Shown here: positions 20,264 to 22,996 of the stretch, in pieces
Layout: every line of letters begins with the position of its first letter
Position numbering within the stretch: the first letter of the stretch is position 1
Translations under genes and position numbers: made by a program
Source: a virus
Strand: one strand, 5' to 3'
Length of the DNA: 22,996 bases
IMG/VR virus record: IMGVR_UViG_3300034101_002100
Location: 1 to 22,996 of that record
The notes under the pieces: generated by a model
Seen by the model: only the letters and a program-made list of their open reading frames with translations
The model's database searches: none
What the model was told of the DNA's origin: nothing

Positions 20264-21056
20264 AGTTTTTTAATCCTTCTTCCAGCCCCTGGAGTTCTAA
20301 TCCCAATTGAGCTAATTTTTCTCCATCTCCGGTATAATATCCCCAAGTTTTATTGGTAATTTCATATGAAATTGTTGCATTCTGACACTGGGACAACATT
20401 GTTAAATGATTACTGAGTAAGTGTTTTTCTAAATAAACACAATTAATATCTCGATGCACGAGAGTTTCTTCTTTACAATAATATTCTACAATTTTTGCAA
20501 AGTCACTGAGACTAATATAGTCAAAAAATTTATTTTCAATGCTACTAATTTTTCCTGCTAAAAATCTTTTAAACAGTCTAATGCCAGGTTCGCTGCTGTC
20601 AAAGCAACCAAACAATCTTAGTGTATAAAAATTTTCTCTATTAAGCACTGTACGTGATATAATGTTTTTAGCAAATCCATAACTTTCCAGCGGAGTGCAA
20701 GTGAGTATAGATTCTTCTTTGGCTTTATAAATGATGGTCCGTCTATCGTATTCGGCCCCACTGCCTATGTTAATATAACGTGGGCAATGTTTGTTATTAT
20801 AAAAATTAAAAAATATACCTAAGTCTGTTTGTACATCAGTGTAGTTAATGTCGTTTACTCGGGCACCTCCACCGCTGGTAACTGCATTAATAATCACATC
20901 GGGCTGAACAGAGTTAATCCAATTATCTACTGCGATGTAATCACTGAGATTAAGTGTATCTCTTGTCACTGGTATCACAGTGTGTGATTTATTAGAAAAA
21001 TACTGAACTAGATAAGACCCGATAAATCCACGAGCACCCAATATTGCAATTTTCAT
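20256..21056 (-). CDS. NAD-dependent sugar epimerase/reductase (extended SDR)
   Basis: This 266-aa SDR has the Rossmann motif MKIAILGARGFIGSYL (1-16). An 'INIGSGAEYD' strand follows at about 95-104 with the active-site Ser. YGFAK at 126-130 gives the Tyr126/Lys130 pair. A substrate domain follows (FYTLRLFGCFDSSEPG, DYISLSDFAKIVEYY). It resembles RmlD-like or GDP-fucose-synthase-like 4-keto reductases/epimerases, and could be the last reduction step of the deoxysugar route. It overlaps the glycosyltransferase-like gene start by ATGA (21053-21056) and the 4,6-dehydratase by 8 bp. The exact reaction is unknown. Confidence 0.85.
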   Translation of the reverse strand: MKIAILGARGFIGSYLVQYFSNKSHTVIPVTRDTLNLSDYIAVDNWINSVQPDVIINAVTSGGGARVNDINYTDVQTDLGIFFNFYNNKHCPRYINIGSGAEYDRRTIIYKAKEESILTCTPLESYGFAKNIISRTVLNRENFYTLRLFGCFDSSEPGIRLFKRFLAGKISSIENKFFDYISLSDFAKIVEYYCKEETLVHRDINCVYLEKHLLSNHLTMLSQCQNATISYEITNKTWGYYTGDGEKLAQLGLELQGLEEGLKNYV

Positions 21057-21826
21057 TTTAATTCAGTTAATAATGGAACACCCAATGCTTCGTTAACTTG
21101 TCTCATACATTCTAATTTAGTAGGACTATGACGACTACTATGCCAATGAACAACATGTGCATCTTGGTATTTGCACTGATTCCATTCATCTTGTTGTTCG
21201 ATACTTGCCCACAGTGGGATCCATTGTGCTTGATAAAACAAGTCTGGACGATGAGCATCTTTCCATTCCAACCCTTGGCTCCAGAACATTGTATTATGGA
21301 TTATCTGTTGGTTGTTGTAACTGCTCATCCCGTCGCTGTTATCCCACGCACCTCGCATTTCGCGTTCCATTTCCCATAGTTGTGAATTCATGTCATGTGG
21401 GTAGTATTGCAAATCGTTGTTAAACAAGTTGTCAAAACTCTTATTATATTGATTAGGCTCATGCCAACTCTTAGGGTCTGTCCAGTTAAATAATCTGAAT
21501 TCATTGAACTCCCCGAACAACTTAGTAGGTTTTACAAACTGTACGTCAGGCCCGACCCATAAAATATTACATGGCTCCTTGTGCCAAAGTTCGTACACTC
21601 TGTCATTGTTCAAAGGCATAGCATTATTAATGCTTTCAATTTCCTCATCGAACAGAACATATTCCCACTCGCCTTCCAAAAAATGTCGGGCACTGCTTAA
21701 ACTGTGCAAACACATCTGTTTGTAAGTTTCATAGATATCACCTTCGTCTTTGGTATCTTTCCACACCCACTTAGTACTTTTGATTTTGCGGTGAGCACAC
21801 ACCACATAGTTTTTTACATTTGTCAT
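21053..21826 (-). CDS. Putative glycosyltransferase (GT-A-like)
   Basis: The 257-aa product begins MTNVKNYVVCAHRK. 'GDIYETYKQMCLHSLSSARHFL' (about 29-50) and 'NILWVGPDVQFVKPTKLFGEF' (about 87-107) follow the GT-A style: residues lining up a nucleotide-sugar site, then 'ILW..DV.F.KP'. The classic DXD is not present as such; GPDV occupies its place. A late histidine-rich motif 'DAHVVHWHSSRHSP' (about 229-242) fits the metal-coordinating end of some GT families. No membrane segment is seen. It precedes the nucleotide-sugar enzymes in the same operon, and a transferase for the product is the natural role. It could instead be a non-catalytic relative or an unrelated conserved phage protein. Confidence 0.6.
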   Translation of the reverse strand: MTNVKNYVVCAHRKIKSTKWVWKDTKDEGDIYETYKQMCLHSLSSARHFLEGEWEYVLFDEEIESINNAMPLNNDRVYELWHKEPCNILWVGPDVQFVKPTKLFGEFNEFRLFNWTDPKSWHEPNQYNKSFDNLFNNDLQYYPHDMNSQLWEMEREMRGAWDNSDGMSSYNNQQIIHNTMFWSQGLEWKDAHRPDLFYQAQWIPLWASIEQQDEWNQCKYQDAHVVHWHSSRHSPTKLECMRQVNEALGVPLLTELK

Positions 21827-21842
21827 TGATTGAAATTAAAGT

Positions 21843-22283
21843 TTATAGTTGTATATATTCGTAGTTAACACTTTCATGATTAACTCTGAATACGTTGGCG
21901 CCGTTTTTCAAATGAAACTTTCGGGCCATGTCTGTGGTAGGACTTAGTGTTACAAATCTTTTAACATTGGGCATGGTCTTTTGTAATTCTTTAAGACCTT
22001 CCCTTATTAACTTTTGCCCTGCACCAGGATGATAACTCCATATTGTATAAAATACTGCGGTATCTGGCATGTCAGAATTATCGGACAGTAATTCTTGTTC
22101 GTCTTTAGGAATTATACTGCACAGTCTGGCGCAAACAACTGCATGAACTGTGTTGTCTTCAGTCAGTGCCAATACTTGACGGTTTGCGCCGAATCGCTGC
22201 TCGTGTGGTATGTGTGGTCTGACAGGGTCATCTTTAAGATAAGACGCTAGAGGATCAGATAAATCTTTTATGGTGTAAATCAT
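21843..22283 (-). CDS. GNAT-like N-acetyltransferase
   Basis: This 146-aa protein starts MIYTIKDLSDPLASYLKDDP. The order of a beta-strand pair 'VHAVVCARLCSII', then 'AVFYTIWSYHPGAGQKLIRE' and a helix 'GLKELQKTMP' matches the GNAT fold, with the acetyl-CoA binding loop approximated by HPGAGQ. The helix-strand end 'MARKFHLKNGANVF' is the typical 'a..FY.k.GF' element. It would acetylate an amine or another small group from acetyl-CoA. The gene begins 21 nt after a perfect late-promoter octamer and 17 nt before the glycosyltransferase-like gene, so it may start the late transcript of the sugar block. The substrate is unknown; an amino sugar or peptide is possible. Confidence 0.7.
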   Translation of the reverse strand: MIYTIKDLSDPLASYLKDDPVRPHIPHEQRFGANRQVLALTEDNTVHAVVCARLCSIIPKDEQELLSDNSDMPDTAVFYTIWSYHPGAGQKLIREGLKELQKTMPNVKRFVTLSPTTDMARKFHLKNGANVFRVNHESVNYEYIQL

Positions 22284-22304
22284 TTTGAAGGCCAGTTATA
22301 ACCA

Positions 22305-22312
22305 TATTTATA
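22305..22312 (-). promoter_or_regulatory. T4-type late promoter TATAAATA
   Basis: An exact match to the T4 late octamer (22312-22305) lies in the 56-nt gap between the NAD synthetase and GNAT genes. The predicted +1 is near 22299, leaving a leader of about 15 nt. It is the only exact octamer I found on the minus strand and implies late expression of the GNAT and sugar block. Confidence 0.65.
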
Positions 22313-22339
22313 ATAGTAGTATAAAATAGCCTTATTATT

Positions 22340-22996
22340 TTAAACGTTCCACAAGGAACTGTCAATTGATTTTAATCCACTGTATCTGAAATTTTGATGT
22401 GGGTGATCTAAGTTATAAGGATTCTGTCTTTTGAATGCACTGCCTTTAATTCTGTCCAATATACGATTCACTTTTTCTAAATCAGCAGGAGGAACATCAA
22501 GATATTGAATTATAGAATTTCTATTATCTAGTATAGTACCGGAATTACACAATAACATTAACACTATATCAAATTCTAAATAACTAAAACCAAATTGATC
22601 TTCGTCCCCATTGCTAATACCGAGACCGTCAGTGGGTGTAGCAAAAACAGTAGATTCAGGCACCCCATATAGTTCAGCCAATTTGGGAACCTCCCAACTT
22701 TTATTCAAACTTTGAATTGGAGCTAAGTCGCCTACGTCCCCATGTAAAGTCCAAAACCCTGCGGCTAATTCACTGAAATTGTCAGTACTGCCCACTAAAC
22801 CTTTAATAGCACTTGCTTCGTTGTATACTGTCATCATTCGCAGACGAACTCGTAGATTTCCTCGTCGAAGACTTTGATCTGATGCCATTATTTCTGGATC
22901 ATGTACTTTTACACTTTTTAATAAATCATCATAGTTTTTAGTTAAATCTATATGTTTATGTGCAATACCTAATACTTTGCAGGCTTCGATACCTCT
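22340..22996 (-). CDS. nadE: NAD synthetase (NadE), C-terminal part (start outside window)
   Basis: The frame is open to the window edge: 219 codons, and the Met at 22888 is internal. NadE makes NAD from nicotinate adenine dinucleotide with ATP and ammonia or glutamine. Visible motifs are an 'EACKVLGIAHKHIDLT' strand/helix, the 'LRRGNLRVRLRMMTVYNEA' helix (RxRM), GSTDNFSELAAGFWTLHGD (adenylate-binding region), LAPIQSLNKSWEVPKLAELY and ATPTDGLGISNGDEDQFGFS (PT.GL..DE..GF). These are in the order of the C-terminal two thirds of the NadE fold. The SGGxDS pyrophosphate loop would lie outside the window. NAD scavenging genes are known auxiliary genes in T4-like phages. A weak 7-bp AT hairpin covers the stop region (about 22320-22342). 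Confidence 0.88.
   Translation of the reverse strand, partial: RGIEACKVLGIAHKHIDLTKNYDDLLKSVKVHDPEIMASDQSLRRGNLRVRLRMMTVYNEASAIKGLVGSTDNFSELAAGFWTLHGDVGDLAPIQSLNKSWEVPKLAELYGVPESTVFATPTDGLGISNGDEDQFGFSYLEFDIVLMLLCNSGTILDNRNSIIQYLDVPPADLEKVNRILDRIKGSAFKRQNPYNLDHPHQNFRYSGLKSIDSSLWNV

Noticed and set aside
1-22996. tRNA genes, insertion sequences or integrase/attachment sites
   Set aside because: No cloverleaf-like sequences, transposase or integrase frames, or flanking direct repeats were seen when reading the gaps.

Overview
The window looks like part of the genome of a marine T4-like myovirus (Caudoviricetes). The evidence is a T4-type UvsW helicase, an exact T4-type late-promoter octamer (TATAAATA), collagen-like and tropism-determinant-like tail-fibre proteins, and dense gene packing with many 1-4 nt start/stop overlaps. 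Host-derived metabolic genes (heme oxygenase, NAD synthetase, nucleotide-sugar enzymes) are added to this core. The DNA is AT-rich. All genes but one lie on the minus strand, so the window reads biologically from right (22996) to left (1). The host cannot be named from sequence alone. The -35/-10 promoters show that a sigma70-type RNA polymerase is used.

Layout in reading order. 22996-21843: an NAD synthetase (start outside the window) and, behind a late promoter, a GNAT-like acetyltransferase. 21826-14622: a tight sugar cassette with a putative glycosyltransferase, two SDR nucleotide-sugar enzymes (one RmlB-like 4,6-dehydratase), a PLP/[2Fe-2S] 3-dehydrase of the DdhC/AscC (E1) type, a DJ-1/PfpI protein, a cupin, a HAD protein and a TPP enzyme of the acetolactate-synthase fold. 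Together these suggest synthesis of a 3,6-dideoxy or two-carbon-branched sugar, comparable to the yersiniose pathway, for cell-surface or virion glycans. 14583-10085: sigma70-driven units with small acidic and membrane proteins, a 222-aa unknown, an AAA+ ATPase, several 20-60-aa membrane peptides, an SPFH/prohibitin-like lipoprotein and a conserved unknown, closed by a strong intrinsic terminator. 10053-6993: a short heme oxygenase, a HARP-like protein and UvsW. 6961-3015: a run of overlapping small genes, including two SGNH hydrolase-like proteins (one split by a frameshift at an A6 run), a zinc-finger protein and a 202-aa miniature of the DNA polymerase III alpha core. 3040-2666: the only plus-strand gene. 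2664-1: tail and fibre proteins with a 168-residue collagen-like segment.

The most notable observations are four. (1) The DnaE/PolC-like miniature keeps both active-site aspartate motifs. (2) The E1 plus TPP-enzyme combination implies an unusual deoxysugar. (3) Several promoters have the -10 (or late) element placed so that transcription would begin on the start codon itself, suggesting leaderless mRNAs, while other genes nearby share a duplicated promoter and leader with strong Shine-Dalgarno sites. (4) There is a chain of tiny membrane proteins upstream of the SPFH lipoprotein. Several short genes reported here were found by reading the intergenic gaps directly.
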